DNA of 64,000 bases. It comes from Oceanisphaera profunda (GTDB taxonomy: Bacteria > Pseudomonadota > Gammaproteobacteria > Enterobacterales > Aeromonadaceae). The notes under the pieces were generated by a model. The model was not told where the DNA came from. It saw only the letters and a list, made by a program, of their open reading frames with translations, and ran no database searches. This document shows, in pieces, positions 33,877 to 43,569 of the stretch; position 1 is the first letter of the stretch; each line of letters starts with the position of its first letter. The translations under genes and the position numbers were made by a program. The stretch is from assembly GCF_002157895.1 (NCBI RefSeq), contig NZ_CP021377.1, forward strand, positions 1,860,001 to 1,924,000, read 5' to 3'.

Positions 33877-35919
33877 ATGACTAATCCGCTACTGACCATG
33901 GATGGCTTGCCGCCGTTCAGCCAGATCAAGCCAGAGCACATTAAGCCTGCGCTAGAGCACGCTATTGTCGACTGCAAAAAGCGCGTAGAAACTGTGCTAG
34001 CGCATGATGAAAATTTCACTTGGGATAACCTAGTAGCGCCATTAGAAGAAGTGGGCGATCGCTTGTCGCGCATTTGGTCACCGGCCAGTCATTTAAACAG
34101 CGTGCTCAATAGTGATGAACTGCGCGAGGCCTATGAAGAGTGCTTGCCCTTGTTATCGGAATACAGCACCTGGATGGGTCAACACCAAGGCTTGTTTGAG
34201 GCGTACCAAAGCCTCGCCAAGCGCGATAACTTTAAAAAGCTCAGTTTGGCCCAGCAAAAAGAAGTGAATAACACGCTGCGTGATTTTCGCTTATCGGGCA
34301 TTGCCTTGGAGCCAGCACAAAAGCAGCGCTTTGGTGAGATAAAATCTCGCCTGTCTGACTTAGGCTCGCGTTTTTCTAACCAAGTGTTAGACGCCACTCA
34401 AGCGTGGACCAAACAGATTACCGACGCCGCTCAGTTGGCCGGTTTACCTGAGTCTGCTCAAGCCGCTGCTAAAGCGCAGGCCGAAGCCCGTGAGCTAGAA
34501 GGCTGGCTGTTTACGCTGGATATTCCCTCTTACTTGCCGGTAATGATGTATGCCGACGACGCCAGTTTGCGTGAAGAGCTATATCGCGCTTACAGCACCC
34601 GAGCCTCAGATCAAGGCCCAAATGCCGGCGAGTTTGATAACACCCAAGTGATTGAAGAAACGCTGGCGCTGAAGCATGAACTAGCCGAGCTGCTGGGTTT
34701 TGAAAACTACGCGCAATTATCGCTGTCCACCAAAATGGCCGAGAGCGAGCAACAGGTGTTGGACTTTTTAGACCAACTGGCCGCGCGTTCTTACCCACAA
34801 GGTCAGGCTGATCTTGCAGAGCTAACTGAGTTTGCCCGCGAGCATCACGGCATAGATAAGCTGAATGCGTGGGACGTGACTTATTACGGTGAAAAGCTCA
34901 AGCAACACAAATACACCATTTCTGATGAAGAGCTGCGCCCGTACTTCCCGGCCAACAAGGTTATTCATGGCCTGTTTGAAACTGTAAAACGCTTATTTGG
35001 TGTAAAAGTCACCGAGCGCTTTGGCGTAGAGGTGTGGCACCCGGATGTACGCTTCTTCGATATTTGTGGTGAAGATGGCGAGCTGCGCGGCAGTTTCTAC
35101 TTAGACTTATATGCCCGCGCTAATAAGCGGGGCGGCGCTTGGATGGACGATTGCATGGGTCGCCGTTACCGTGAAGATGGCAGCCTGCAAAAGCCGGTGG
35201 CCTACCTAACCTGTAACTTTAACGGCCCAGTAGGCGATAAGCCGGCGCTGTTTACCCACGGCGAAGTAGAAACCCTGTTCCACGAATTTGGTCATGGTAT
35301 TCACCATATGTTGACCAAGGTCGAAGTAGCGGGCGTGGCCGGTATTAACGGCGTTCCGTGGGATGCAGTTGAGTTGCCGAGCCAGTTCTTAGAAAACTGG
35401 TGCTGGCAGCCAGAAGCCTTGGCCTTTATCTCTGGCCATTACGAAACCGGTGAGCCGCTGCCAGCGGATTTGCTGGAGCGTATGTTGGCGGGCCGTAACT
35501 ACCATTCGGCACTGATGATGCTGCGCCAATTAGAATTCGCACTGTTCGATTTTAAACTGCACATGAGTGCAGACGGTGCTAAGCCCGGCCAAGTGCAGGC
35601 GATTTTGGACGAAGTACGCAAGTCCGTGGCCGTGTTGCCGCCGCCAAGCTTTAACCGCTTTCAGCATGGCTTTGCCCATATTTTTGCTGGCGGTTACGCG
35701 GCAGGTTACTACAGCTATAAGTGGGCCGAAGTATTGTCGAGCGATGCGTTCTCGCGCTTTGAAGAAGAAGGCATCTTTTGCGCTAAAACGGGCCGTGATT
35801 TCTTGCATGCCATTTTAGAGCAGGGCGGTGCTAAAGAGCCGATGGAGTTGTTTAAGCAGTTCCGTGGTCGCGAGCCAAAAATTGATGCCTTATTGCGTCA
35901 TTCTGGTATCACTGCGTAA
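33877..35919 (+). CDS. prlC: Oligopeptidase A (680 aa)
   Basis: A cytosolic M3-family zinc peptidase that degrades oligopeptides including signal-peptide fragments. The zinc site is H469-E470-F471-G472-H473 in 'LFHEFGHGIHHML', with the third ligand in the following helix. The length equals the E. coli enzyme. AGAGGT lies seven bases before the ATG at 33877 (MTNPLL); an earlier in-frame ATG at 33832 adds non-conserved residues. rsmJ follows in the same direction, the conserved gammaproteobacterial order, although here a terminator-like hairpin separates them. Confidence 0.97.
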   Translation: MTNPLLTMDGLPPFSQIKPEHIKPALEHAIVDCKKRVETVLAHDENFTWDNLVAPLEEVGDRLSRIWSPASHLNSVLNSDELREAYEECLPLLSEYSTWMGQHQGLFEAYQSLAKRDNFKKLSLAQQKEVNNTLRDFRLSGIALEPAQKQRFGEIKSRLSDLGSRFSNQVLDATQAWTKQITDAAQLAGLPESAQAAAKAQAEARELEGWLFTLDIPSYLPVMMYADDASLREELYRAYSTRASDQGPNAGEFDNTQVIEETLALKHELAELLGFENYAQLSLSTKMAESEQQVLDFLDQLAARSYPQGQADLAELTEFAREHHGIDKLNAWDVTYYGEKLKQHKYTISDEELRPYFPANKVIHGLFETVKRLFGVKVTERFGVEVWHPDVRFFDICGEDGELRGSFYLDLYARANKRGGAWMDDCMGRRYREDGSLQKPVAYLTCNFNGPVGDKPALFTHGEVETLFHEFGHGIHHMLTKVEVAGVAGINGVPWDAVELPSQFLENWCWQPEALAFISGHYETGEPLPADLLERMLAGRNYHSALMMLRQLEFALFDFKLHMSADGAKPGQVQAILDEVRKSVAVLPPPSFNRFQHGFAHIFAGGYAAGYYSYKWAEVLSSDAFSRFEEEGIFCAKTGRDFLHAILEQGGAKEPMELFKQFRGREPKIDALLRHSGITA

Positions 35920-36013
35920 AAAGCCGATAGCTGTCAGCCGTAAGCGATCAGCTCAAGAAAAAGGCTAGATTTATTGGGCTAAACAGTGGCTGAAGGGCTC
36001 AATTAACGCTTAT

Positions 36014-36040
36014 AACGGCTGGCTAGTGCCAGCCGTTTTT
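36014..36040 (+). terminator. Terminator between prlC and rsmJ
   Basis: AACGGCTGGC, loop TAGT and GCCAGCCGTT followed by TTT. It ends only 14 bp before the rsmJ start, so rsmJ transcription depends on read-through or on a promoter overlapping this site. Confidence 0.8.
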
Positions 36041-36053
36041 ATTGGTAACGCTG

Positions 36054-36824
36054 ATGAACGAACTGCAAATTCCGCTACAAATTGTTTTAGAAGATGAAGC
36101 TTTAAGCGCCGAGGCCGAGCGGCTGACTGAGGCGCTGGCGGGCGTCAGTGCTATCGCCCCCTTTGCCTTGGTGTTAACCCAAGGCCGCCTTGAGCTGCAA
36201 AAGCTCGATGAGCCAAAATTAGGCGGCGTATTTGTGGACTTAGCCGAAGGTGCGGCGGCTCATAGGCGCAAATTTGGTGGTGGTCGGGGGCAGTCGATTG
36301 CCAAAGCGGTGGGCTTAAAAAAAGCCCATAACCCGACAGTAGTAGATGGCACGGCAGGCTTAGGTAGAGATGCCTTTGTGTTGGCTTCTCTGGGTTGCAA
36401 AGTATGGTTGTGTGAACGCCATCCGGTGGTGCATGCGCTTTTGGCCGATGGTCTTCGCCGCGCCGCCCTTGATGCCGAAATCGGTGACTGGGTGAGAGAG
36501 CGCATGCAGCTGTTACCGCTCGGCATCAGTTTGGCAGATATTAGTGAGCTGACCGGTGAAGACATAGATGTGGTCTATTTAGATCCTATGTTTCCGCACA
36601 AGAAAAAAGCCGCCTTGGTGAAAAAAGAAATGCGCGTGTTTCACTCTCTGGTGGGGCCAGACTTAGACGCAGATGCCTTGCTGCCACAAGCTTTGCAGCT
36701 GGCGCGCGCCCGAGTCGTGGTAAAGCGCCCCAGCTATGCGGGCTTCTTAAATGAAGTGCCGCCCTCGGCACAAATCGAAACCAAAAATAATCGTTTCGAT
36801 CTGTACGTGAAGCAGGCGCTGTAA
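36054..36824 (+). CDS. rsmJ: 16S rRNA (guanine-1516-N2)-methyltransferase (256 aa)
   Basis: This enzyme methylates G1516 of 16S rRNA using S-adenosylmethionine. The SAM-binding motif is '[19 protein letters not shown]' (about 102-120), the acidic end of the second strand is 'VWLCERHP', and the catalytic motif is '[13 protein letters not shown]' near 180. Length and order behind prlC match E. coli (yhiQ). I use the ATG at 36054 (MNELQIP); a TTG at 36042 is in frame but unneeded. The ribosome binding site is weak (GGTAACG). Confidence 0.94.
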   Translation: MNELQIPLQIVLEDEALSAEAERLTEALAGVSAIAPFALVLTQGRLELQKLDEPKLGGVFVDLAEGAAAHRRKFGGGRGQSIAKAVGLKKAHNPTVVDGTAGLGRDAFVLASLGCKVWLCERHPVVHALLADGLRRAALDAEIGDWVRERMQLLPLGISLADISELTGEDIDVVYLDPMFPHKKKAALVKKEMRVFHSLVGPDLDADALLPQALQLARARVVVKRPSYAGFLNEVPPSAQIETKNNRFDLYVKQAL

Positions 36825-37084
36825 GTCGTGAAGGGTGAGGCGAAAGGCGTGAGGTGAAACAAAGTGGCAGGCTACGACTGGGTCTGACAGAAGAATCACA
36901 CAATTTGCTTGCTAGGGGTTAACAGGCGTTTTTAAGCTGCTAGTATAAATGTGTGCAAAATTAAGTCATGTAACGAGTTAAGAATCAGGGCTTAAGGCTT
37001 AAAATTTAAGGCTTACAGTTTAAGTGAAGTTAGAGCAGCAAACGACATCAAGTTATTCACTACTATGCAATACGGAGTGTAAAA

Positions 37085-37570
37085 ATGAGAGAACGTTACG
37101 CAAGCGGACTGGACGATAACACTGCCAAGAAAATGATCGAACTACTCAATGCTAACTTGGCCAACGTTATCGACTTAACTTTGTCCGGTAAGCAGTGTCA
37201 TTGGAACTTACAAGGTGCGGGCTTTATTGGCGTGCATCAACTGCTAGATGAAACCACAGCACGTATTCTCGAAGTCTCGGACAGTATTGCCGAGCGAGTG
37301 GTGATTTTAGGGGGTGAGCCCAACGGCCTAGTGGCTCGCGTTGCTAAAGACACGGTATTAAAACCTTATCCCACCGGTATTACCGCGGTGGATGAACATG
37401 TTAGGGCGCTCACCGATCGTTATAAAAAAGTAGCAGCCACCCTGCGTGAGGCAATCAAAACCGCCGGTGATGCCGGTGACGAAGACACAGCAGACTTGTT
37501 TACCGAAGCCAGTCGCATTATCGACAAAGACGCCTGGTTTATTGGCGCCAACGCACCCAGCAAAAAGTAA
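37085..37570 (+). CDS. Dps-family DNA-binding ferritin-like protein (161 aa)
   Basis: A miniferritin that oxidises and stores iron and protects DNA under stress. It is a four-helix-bundle protein of typical Dps length. The inter-subunit ferroxidase residues are visible in 'KQCHWNLQGAGFIGVHQLLDE': H39, H50 and the D54/E55 pair or close neighbours. An N-terminal basic segment ('MRERYASGL') and 'NAPSKK' at the end may contact DNA. GGAG precedes the ATG, and a perfect hairpin terminator follows. It is monocistronic. Named dps in many genomes; I leave the symbol open because paralogues are common. Confidence 0.9.
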   Translation: MRERYASGLDDNTAKKMIELLNANLANVIDLTLSGKQCHWNLQGAGFIGVHQLLDETTARILEVSDSIAERVVILGGEPNGLVARVAKDTVLKPYPTGITAVDEHVRALTDRYKKVAATLREAIKTAGDAGDEDTADLFTEASRIIDKDAWFIGANAPSKK

Positions 37571-37600
37571 CGCGCTAATGTGATTAAGAACCTAACCATT

Positions 37601-37627
37601 GCCGAAGCTTAAGCTTCGGCATTTTTG
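37601..37627 (+). terminator. Terminator of the dps-type gene
   Basis: GCCGAAGCTT is followed directly by its complement AAGCTTCGGC and ATTTTTG. Confidence 0.9.
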
Positions 37628-37728
37628 TTTTAACTTTTCCTGATTACGTATGAACCTCAGCCATTATGCCTAATGTTTCGGTTTTTTTTCTCACTGCTCG
37701 GTTGGCTCCAAGGCCAAGGGTCTGGCAC

Positions 37729-37753
37729 TTGTAGCAGCCAATTTATTCGGCTG
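37729..37753 (+). repeat. REP-like palindrome preceded by GTAG (copy E)
   Basis: TTGTAG, stem CAGCC, loop AATTTATTC, stem GGCTG. It faces copy F, so the pair forms an inverted set like a BIME. Confidence 0.6.
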
Positions 37754-37800
37754 GCCAGCTCCGCTGGCTGTTTGTGAGGTTTAGAAATAAAACCAAAACC

Positions 37801-37841
37801 GTGCCGAAGTCCTCTTCGCCGAAGAGACGGGCACCTACAAG
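37801..37841 (-). repeat. REP-like palindrome preceded by GTAG (copy F)
   Basis: On the minus strand, TTGTAG, stem GTGCC, then an inner hairpin GTCTCTTCGGCGAAGAGGAC, and stem GGCAC. Copy A has the same inner hairpin. Confidence 0.55.
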
Positions 37842-38028
37842 GGATGAGACGGGAAGATCCCTGTAACCTATTGAATTAATTAGTGCTGAGTTCTCTGAAA
37901 CATGGCTGAGCTTTGTGGGAAATTAGGTAACTTTTAGTTTCCCGCTTCCCGCTGTCACTATTCTTTAATTTAGATTATGCTAATGTTTGATTGTTGACAC
38001 TGGATTGCAGAGACGGAGAGGGAACATC

Positions 38029-38934
38029 ATGACACAAGCAGTTAAACCCCAAGCTCTTAAGCCCCATGCACTTAAGCCTAAGGTGAAAGCTTTTTTAGAA
38101 AAAGACAGCGAGACCTTTAGCTATGTGGTGTACGACCAAGTGGGCGGCCACGGAGTGATTATCGACTCTGTATTAAATTTTGATTATGCCGCAGGCCGTA
38201 CCAGCACTGAGCTGGCTCAGCAACAGTTGGATTTTGTGCGCGAACAAAAGCTCACTATCGATTGGGTGTTAGAAACTCATGCTCATGCAGATCACTTGTC
38301 GGCCGCGCCTTTCTTACGGGATCAGCTTAATGCCAAAATTGGCATTGGCGATCAAATTACTCAGGTGCAAAGTATTTTTCGCGAGGTATTTGCCTTAGAG
38401 CCAGAATTTAACGCCGATGGCAGCCAATTTGATGGCTTGTTTGCCGATGAGCAGCAGTTTAGCGTCGGTCAGTTACAGATACGGGTGCTACACAGCCCAG
38501 GCCATACACCTGCAGATTTAGCTTATTTAGTAAATGAACAGGCGCTGTTTGTGGGCGATACCTTGTTTATGCCAGACGTGGGCACGGCGCGCTGTGACTT
38601 TCCCGGTGGTAGCAGCCAGCAGTTGTATCAGTCGATAAAACGCTTACTCGCCTTGCCCGCCGGGACTGAGATTTACGTGTGTCACGATTACCCAAAAGAT
38701 GATCGCCAGCATGAATACCGCACTACCGTTGCCAAGCAAAAAGCCGAGAACATTCATGTGCACGACGGCATAGATGAGCAAAGCTTTGTGGCGATGCGTG
38801 ATAAGCGCGATGCCACCTTAGGCATGCCACGACTGATCTTGCCTGCCATTCAGGTGAACATTCGCGCCGGCGAAATGCCACCTGCGGACGTGCAAGGTAA
38901 TACCTTTTTGAAAATTCCTATTAATAAGCTGTAA
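38029..38934 (+). CDS. MBL-fold hydrolase, persulfide-dioxygenase/Blh-like (301 aa)
   Basis: A metallo-beta-lactamase-fold enzyme. The metal motif is H84-x-H86-x-D88-H89 in 'ETHAHADHLSAAPFLRD', followed by 'HSPGHTPADL', 'VGDTLFMPDVG' and 'CHDYPKD', the layout of the ETHE1/Blh glyoxalase-II-like group that oxidises glutathione persulfide. The N-terminus has a short repeat KPQAL-KPHAL-KPKV. I start at the ATG at 38029, which follows GGAGAGGGAA; a longer frame upstream is not supported. A role in sulfide detoxification would fit the rhodanese/YeeE operon at 50-52.5 kb, but they are 12 kb apart and no linked regulator is seen. Confidence 0.85.
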   Translation: MTQAVKPQALKPHALKPKVKAFLEKDSETFSYVVYDQVGGHGVIIDSVLNFDYAAGRTSTELAQQQLDFVREQKLTIDWVLETHAHADHLSAAPFLRDQLNAKIGIGDQITQVQSIFREVFALEPEFNADGSQFDGLFADEQQFSVGQLQIRVLHSPGHTPADLAYLVNEQALFVGDTLFMPDVGTARCDFPGGSSQQLYQSIKRLLALPAGTEIYVCHDYPKDDRQHEYRTTVAKQKAENIHVHDGIDEQSFVAMRDKRDATLGMPRLILPAIQVNIRAGEMPPADVQGNTFLKIPINKL

Positions 38935-38938
38935 CAGC

Positions 38939-39100
38939 AGCGCCGAGCGCTAAGCGCCCGGCGCCCAGCTAAGAATCACACACCGCCCTATGCCGTCTTA
39001 GCGATACTGAATCAAGTTCAGCATGACGGCCTCGGTATCTCGTACTTAGGCACTAATAGCAAAAGCGAGATCCTGATGTGCATCAGGAAGACGGCCAAAT
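38939..39100. repeat. Composite intergenic repeat, copy 1
   Basis: GCGCCGAGCGC / GCGCCCGGCGCCCAGCT, then GCCGTC ... CTGAATCAAGTTCAG ... GACGGCC (nested hairpin, about 38993-39031), CGGTATCTCG, and a perfect hairpin TCCTGATG/TGCATCAGGA (39071-39088). A close copy lies at 41160-41312 and a shorter one at 44517-44617. Confidence 0.65.
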
Positions 39101-39127
39101 AATAAATACCGCGGCTTGGTCGTGGCT

Positions 39128-41080
39128 TTAGCGCAGCATCTCGGTAATGGTGTTGGCTTGGCCGCGAATGCGCTCTACTACTTGGCCGGCCCGCTCCGAA
39201 ACCTGAGTAGACTGGAGTTTCAGTTCGTCCATTAATCCCATAAAGCGATTCAGCTCAGCAGCTTGGCTGTCTGCGTGGCCGGCACCCTGTTCGGCTACTA
39301 CCGTGGTGGCCTGCGAGGTAGTGCGTACCTGTTCGGTGACCGCCAGCACGGTTTGCGCTTGATCATGTTGAGTTTGTGCCGCGTGCATCATGTTGCTAAT
39401 GGTGTGGTTAAGTTCATCGCTAGACAGGCGTAATCGCTCCATAATATTGCTGATTTCACTCAATGAACCTTGGGTGCTGCCCGATAATTTTCGCACCTCA
39501 TCGGCCACCACCGCAAAGCCGCGACCGTGGGTGCCGGCTCGCGCCGCCTCAATAGCCGCATTGAGTGCTAATAGGTTAGTTTGCTCGGCAATTTGCTGGA
39601 TCACGCCAATAATGGCCGCCGCATCATCCACTGAGGTGGTTAAGCTGCGCAGGGCGCGCTGGCCGGTATCTGCCGCCTGCTGACTTTCTTTGGCGGTGTG
39701 CACTAGCTGCTCGACCTTTTCTTTACTCACGCCCATGGCTTGCAGGTTATCTCGGGCCGTTAGCGCGATATCATCAGTGGCTTGGCGCATCTGTTGTGCC
39801 AAGCTATTAAGCTCGTCCACCATGCGTACACTGCCACTCATGGTGTGATCGGTGGTTTGGGTCTGCTGCTGAATATCCAGCACCTCTTCTACCATGTGCT
39901 CTAGCGCCGCCGACACATGGCGCAGTTGCTCGGCTCTTGCCTGTTGCTGGTGTTGCAGTTGGTTGATCAAGCCATTAAAGCTATTGGCAATTTGGCCCAG
40001 CTCACTGTTGGGGTGGGTAACGGCGAGCGGGGTAAGCTGGCCGGTGTGCAGCAGGCGGGCAAAGGCCTCGCTGAGCTGATGCAGGCGTTTCACGACTAAT
40101 TGGCGCTGAAAACCATAGCTGAGTAAGGCAAATAACAGCAGCGTAATACACAGGCCAAATAATAAGAGCGTTAATTGCTGATAGTGAGCTAAGCGCAGGG
40201 TTTCTTGCTGAGCGACCAGCCCATCTAACGCCTGCTCAATGTGGTTCAAGCTGGTGTTAAGTGCACTGGCGGCTTGGCTTTGCAGGGCAAGATTATTGCC
40301 GGTGTTCTCCAACTCTTTGGGGTAGCGGCGCAGTAGACTCAATAATTCTCGCTTGGGATCTGCCCCTGCCTCTACCGGCTTAGGTTTGCGTAGTGCAAAT
40401 TCGTCGACGTCGGCTGCAAGATAAATATTACGCAGGGGTAGAGCATCAAGCTTGGTGGCCAGCTCATTAAGTTCGTTGAGCTGAAAGTCGAGCGCCGCTT
40501 TAAGGGGTTCGCTGTGGCTATTTATATAGCCTTGGCGTAAATGAATCAGCTTGGGCAGGGCTGCCAACATGGCGCTGGCATGACTACGATATTGCTCGCT
40601 TAACCGCTGGTCTTGGTTGATAGCAGACAGGTTTGTGTAAGCAAGGTCTGCATGCTCAAGATCCGCATAGCGCAGCAAAGCCCGTAAGTGATCGGCGAGC
40701 TCTTGCTCGGCGTGCTGTAATAGCTGTTGGCTGTTCGCGGATAACTTACCCGCGGCTCTAAAATCCAGGCTAATTTGTTGCTCAAGATGGGCCACTGCGT
40801 CTTGTGCCGCTTGTGCATTAGGATAGGTAGCCAACACCGCATTGAGCGTACTGAGTTGTTGCTCAGCCGTAGTTAGCAGGCTGTTATCACCGCTCGTTAA
40901 ATAGGCGGTAATAGTGCGGTATAAATCAAGGTTAGCCACACGGCGCAGCTGTTCTACTTCGGCTCTCGCCTGCTCACCTTGGCGCAGCCGTTGATCGGCT
41001 AAATACAGGCTGGCGGCCAAAATAAGCGCCAGCGCTATCAGTAATAGTGAAGACAACCAAGAAAACAAAGATACTTTCAT
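39128..41080 (-). CDS. Methyl-accepting chemotaxis protein (650 aa)
   Basis: A membrane chemoreceptor. Helix 1 spans about 8-28, a large helical periplasmic sensor domain about 30-300, helix 2 about 305-325 ('[20 protein letters not shown]'), HAMP follows to about 380, and the cytoplasmic signalling hairpin ends with the conserved tip '[18 protein letters not shown]' plus '[14 protein letters not shown]'. The ligand domain has no recognised cache or PAS signature and looks like a four-helix bundle. No C-terminal CheR pentapeptide is present. AGGG lies eight bases before the ATG. It is a solitary gene flanked by two copies of the same composite repeat. Confidence 0.95.
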   Translation of the reverse strand: MKVSLFSWLSSLLLIALALILAASLYLADQRLRQGEQARAEVEQLRRVANLDLYRTITAYLTSGDNSLLTTAEQQLSTLNAVLATYPNAQAAQDAVAHLEQQISLDFRAAGKLSANSQQLLQHAEQELADHLRALLRYADLEHADLAYTNLSAINQDQRLSEQYRSHASAMLAALPKLIHLRQGYINSHSEPLKAALDFQLNELNELATKLDALPLRNIYLAADVDEFALRKPKPVEAGADPKRELLSLLRRYPKELENTGNNLALQSQAASALNTSLNHIEQALDGLVAQQETLRLAHYQQLTLLLFGLCITLLLFALLSYGFQRQLVVKRLHQLSEAFARLLHTGQLTPLAVTHPNSELGQIANSFNGLINQLQHQQQARAEQLRHVSAALEHMVEEVLDIQQQTQTTDHTMSGSVRMVDELNSLAQQMRQATDDIALTARDNLQAMGVSKEKVEQLVHTAKESQQAADTGQRALRSLTTSVDDAAAIIGVIQQIAEQTNLLALNAAIEAARAGTHGRGFAVVADEVRKLSGSTQGSLSEISNIMERLRLSSDELNHTISNMMHAAQTQHDQAQTVLAVTEQVRTTSQATTVVAEQGAGHADSQAAELNRFMGLMDELKLQSTQVSERAGQVVERIRGQANTITEMLR

Positions 41081-41159
41081 CAGCCAGACCCTAATATATT
41101 TCTTATGTTGGCAGGGTAGGGCAAACAGGTGACAGTTTTATGATGGTCGCTTTAAGAGT

Positions 41160-41312
41160 AGCGCCAAGCTCCAGGCGCCGAGCGCCCAGCTACAAACGAA
41201 TACCGCTCTTTGCCGGTACCGGGTCTAGCCCGATGACGGCTCCGGTATCTCGCTCTTAGGTATTAACATCAAAAGCGAGCTCTTGATGTGCATCAGGAAG
41301 ACAGCTAATACA
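41160..41312. repeat. Composite intergenic repeat, copy 2
   Basis: The same module order as copy 1: GGCGCCGAGCGCCCAGCT, a hairpin CGGGTCTAGCCCG in place of CTGAATCAAGTTCAG, then GATGACGGCTCCGGTATCTCG and TCTTGATGTGCATCAGGA (41281-41298). Confidence 0.65.
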
Positions 41313-41316
41313 CTGC

Positions 41317-42315
41317 TTACTCTGCTCGCGTCGCTAATAACTGTTTTTGTAACAGCTGCGCAGGCAGCGGCTCAAGATCAATCAGCTCAAAGCGCCCCTC
41401 GGTTTGCGGCGCTAGGCGATAAATAGACAACTGCTCCTCGACCATATTAAATGCCCACCAGCCATCCGCCATGGGCAATACCGCCTTGAGTCGTGCCACC
41501 TTAAGGCTGCGACAAAACGCCTCCACTTTACTTAAATCAAAACACATGTCCGCTAAAAACCGCCAACCCACAGAGTAATGATCTTGGCCCAGATTACTGT
41601 AACGTCGCCAAGGTTGGGCGCGGCTTAGCCGTGGCTCAGACTTGGCAATTAAAGGTCGCGCACTGTTATTAGCATGAGCAGCGGGCGAGGCTGCCTTGCG
41701 CTCTGTGTTGTGGGGTGCTTGCAACCAATTAACATCTAACTGACCTTGGCTCACGGTGACGCATGCTTGTGCTGCTTGATTGGCAAATAAGCCTTTGCTG
41801 ATCGCGGCCTGTAAGTTGGCCACCAGCTCGGGCGAGCTAAGGTCGGCTTTGTTCAGTACTAATACATCTGCCAGTGCTAACTGATCTTGATAAGTCTCGT
41901 GGGCCGGATAACGCGCTTGTGCCCATTGGCGCGGATCCACCACGCAAAATGTAGCGCCCAGCTGCAATACGTCTTGATAATGCTCATTGGTGAGGGTTTT
42001 TAAAATCTGGCTAGGGTGACCTAAACCGCTGGGCTCAATAAACAAGCGGTCTGGCTTGGCTTTGTGCAGCAGCGCATTTAAGCCAATTTGAAAGGGCAGG
42101 CCAGACACACAGCATAGACAACCACCGGGAACTTCTTTGATCATGGCGCCTTGTTCGGTGAGTAAGGCGCCATCTATGCCAACCTCACCAAACTCGTTCA
42201 CCAAAATAGCCCAACGCTCATGCTCTGGCTTATTGGCTAATAAATGGCGCAGCAGCGTGGTTTTGCCCGTGCCCAAAAAGCCCATTACAAGGTGGGTGAT
42301 AACAGGAGTGCTCAT
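41317..42315 (-). CDS. CobW/COG0523-family GTPase, probable zinc metallochaperone (332 aa)
   Basis: A P-loop GTPase that delivers or buffers metal, here probably zinc. The Walker A is 'GFLGTGKTTLL' (12-22), the metal site is C66-x-C68-C69 in 'VPGGCLCCVSG', the Walker B-like region is 'RLFIEPSGLGHP', and the guanine motif is 'LVLNKADLS'. The C-terminal CobW_C domain is present. It lacks the long His-rich loop seen in some members. A perfect Zur-type palindrome lies 23-37 bp upstream of the ATG, which points to induction by zinc starvation. It is monocistronic. YeiR/ZigA-type naming is possible. Confidence 0.9.
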   Translation of the reverse strand: MSTPVITHLVMGFLGTGKTTLLRHLLANKPEHERWAILVNEFGEVGIDGALLTEQGAMIKEVPGGCLCCVSGLPFQIGLNALLHKAKPDRLFIEPSGLGHPSQILKTLTNEHYQDVLQLGATFCVVDPRQWAQARYPAHETYQDQLALADVLVLNKADLSSPELVANLQAAISKGLFANQAAQACVTVSQGQLDVNWLQAPHNTERKAASPAAHANNSARPLIAKSEPRLSRAQPWRRYSNLGQDHYSVGWRFLADMCFDLSKVEAFCRSLKVARLKAVLPMADGWWAFNMVEEQLSIYRLAPQTEGRFELIDLEPLPAQLLQKQLLATRAE

Positions 42316-42337
42316 AATAATGCCCGTGAGGAGTTTT

Positions 42338-42352
42338 TGTTATCTTATAACA
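42338..42352. promoter_or_regulatory. Zur-box-like operator upstream of the CobW-family gene
   Basis: TGTTATCTTATAACA is an inverted repeat TGTTAT/ATAACA with a three-base centre. It matches the core of the gammaproteobacterial Zur box (TGTTATA..ATAACA, from memory) and overlaps the expected promoter. Confidence 0.6.
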
Positions 42353-42446
42353 GATAAGAGGGGTATTTAAAGCAAGGGCGGGGTATTTAACGTAATGGGC
42401 AGGATTAATTTTAATGCGCGGGTAAAGCTGAGTGCTCAGGGAAGTC

Positions 42447-42511
42447 AGTGAGGGGTGAATGGTGAGGTGTGTTGGCTTTGCGCTTCACACCTCACCCTCC
42501 ACCCCTCACCG
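42447..42511. repeat. Long inverted repeat of GTGAGGGGTG-type minisatellite past acuI
   Basis: GTGAGGGGTG...GGTGAGGTGTG on the left pairs with CACACCTCACC...CACCCCTCAC on the right, giving about 21 bp of stem. It could end transcription of the acuI/yhdH gene at 42518, although there is no T-tract. Related GTGAGG-rich stretches occur near 36830, 46570-46678 and 52590. Confidence 0.5.
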
Positions 42512-42517
42512 TATTGG

Positions 42518-43492
42518 TTAAGGCTGTATCAGCACTCTTCCTTTCACTTTACCGGTTAACAAGTCGTGAGCGACCGCTATGCTTTGCTCCAACGTATAGG
42601 TCTCGGCTTCCTGTTCAAAGTCTTTGGGCAGGCTGTCTTGCAGTCGTTGCCATGCCAGCATACGGGTCTCTTTTGACACATAAACTGAGTCTATACCCAG
42701 CAGTTGTATGCCGCGTAAGATAAACGGCATTACAGTCGTGTTTAGATTAACACCCCCGGCTAAACCGCAGGCGGCCACGGCGCCGTGCATCTTGGTTTGG
42801 CTTAAAATTCTGGCCAAAGTACGCCCGCCTACTGCATCTATGGCGCCAGCCCAACGCTGCGACTCTAACGGCGCTGGCTCTTTATCCAATGTGGTGCGAT
42901 CTATTATCTCGCATGCGCCTAAGCTGCGTAGCCACTCGCTGTTTTGCATACGCCCCGTTTCGGCGTGTACTTCAAAGCCTGCTTTGGTCAGCAAGCGAAC
43001 CGCAATGGAGCCTAAGCCGCCGCTGGCGCCAGTGACTAAGACGGGCCCTTGAGCGGGAGTGACGCCGGCTTTTTCCAGTGCCATGAGCGCTAACATGGCG
43101 GTAAAGCCCGCTGAGCCAATGGCCATGGCTCTTTGGGTGGTCATTAGGCCTGGTAAAGGTACTAACCAGTCGCCGTTGACGCGGGCTTTTTCTGCAAGGC
43201 CGCCCCAGTATTGCTCGCCAACACCCCAACCGGTGAGAATAACTTCGTCGCCAATTTGGTGGTTCGGATGCTCAGAAGCTAAGACGGTGCCGGCAAAGTC
43301 GATCCCGGGCACCAGCGGCCACTGGCGAACAATTTTCCCTTTGCCGGTAATGGCCAAGGCATCTTTATAGTTAAGGGTCGAGTAATCGACCTTAACGAGC
43401 ACATTACCCTCAGTGAGCTGCTCTTGCTTAAGACGCTGCACGCGAGCTGTGGTGTCTTTACCGGATTGTTCTAGAAGCAGTGCATTAAACAT
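42518..43492 (-). CDS. acuI: Acrylyl-CoA reductase, YhdH/AcuI family MDR oxidoreductase (324 aa)
   Basis: A zinc-free medium-chain dehydrogenase that reduces acryloyl-CoA to propionyl-CoA with NADPH, detoxifying a reactive intermediate that also arises from dimethylsulfoniopropionate use. It matches YhdH/AcuI throughout: 'VKVDYSTLNYKDALAITGKG', 'VPGIDFAGTV', 'GWGVGEQYWGGLAEKARV' and the NADPH loop 'LVTGASGGLGSIAVRLL' (about 152-168). AGGAGA lies six bases before the ATG. It stands alone between the CobW-family gene and a transporter. Confidence 0.9.
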   Translation of the reverse strand: MFNALLLEQSGKDTTARVQRLKQEQLTEGNVLVKVDYSTLNYKDALAITGKGKIVRQWPLVPGIDFAGTVLASEHPNHQIGDEVILTGWGVGEQYWGGLAEKARVNGDWLVPLPGLMTTQRAMAIGSAGFTAMLALMALEKAGVTPAQGPVLVTGASGGLGSIAVRLLTKAGFEVHAETGRMQNSEWLRSLGACEIIDRTTLDKEPAPLESQRWAGAIDAVGGRTLARILSQTKMHGAVAACGLAGGVNLNTTVMPFILRGIQLLGIDSVYVSKETRMLAWQRLQDSLPKDFEQEAETYTLEQSIAVAHDLLTGKVKGRVLIQP

Positions 43493-43569
43493 GGTCTTCT
43501 CCTAATGCGATTCCCTGATGATCAGTGTAAGGAGAAGGCTGCTAATTGCTATGAGTATTAAAGGTGAAG

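Larger units (their letters stand above)
37628..38028. other. Repeat-rich gap before the MBL hydrolase gene
   Basis: No gene is seen. It holds a block TGATTACGTATGAACCTC (from 37639) that recurs at 2404, and two REP-like palindromes on opposite strands (37729-37753 and 37801-37841). Confidence 0.6.
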
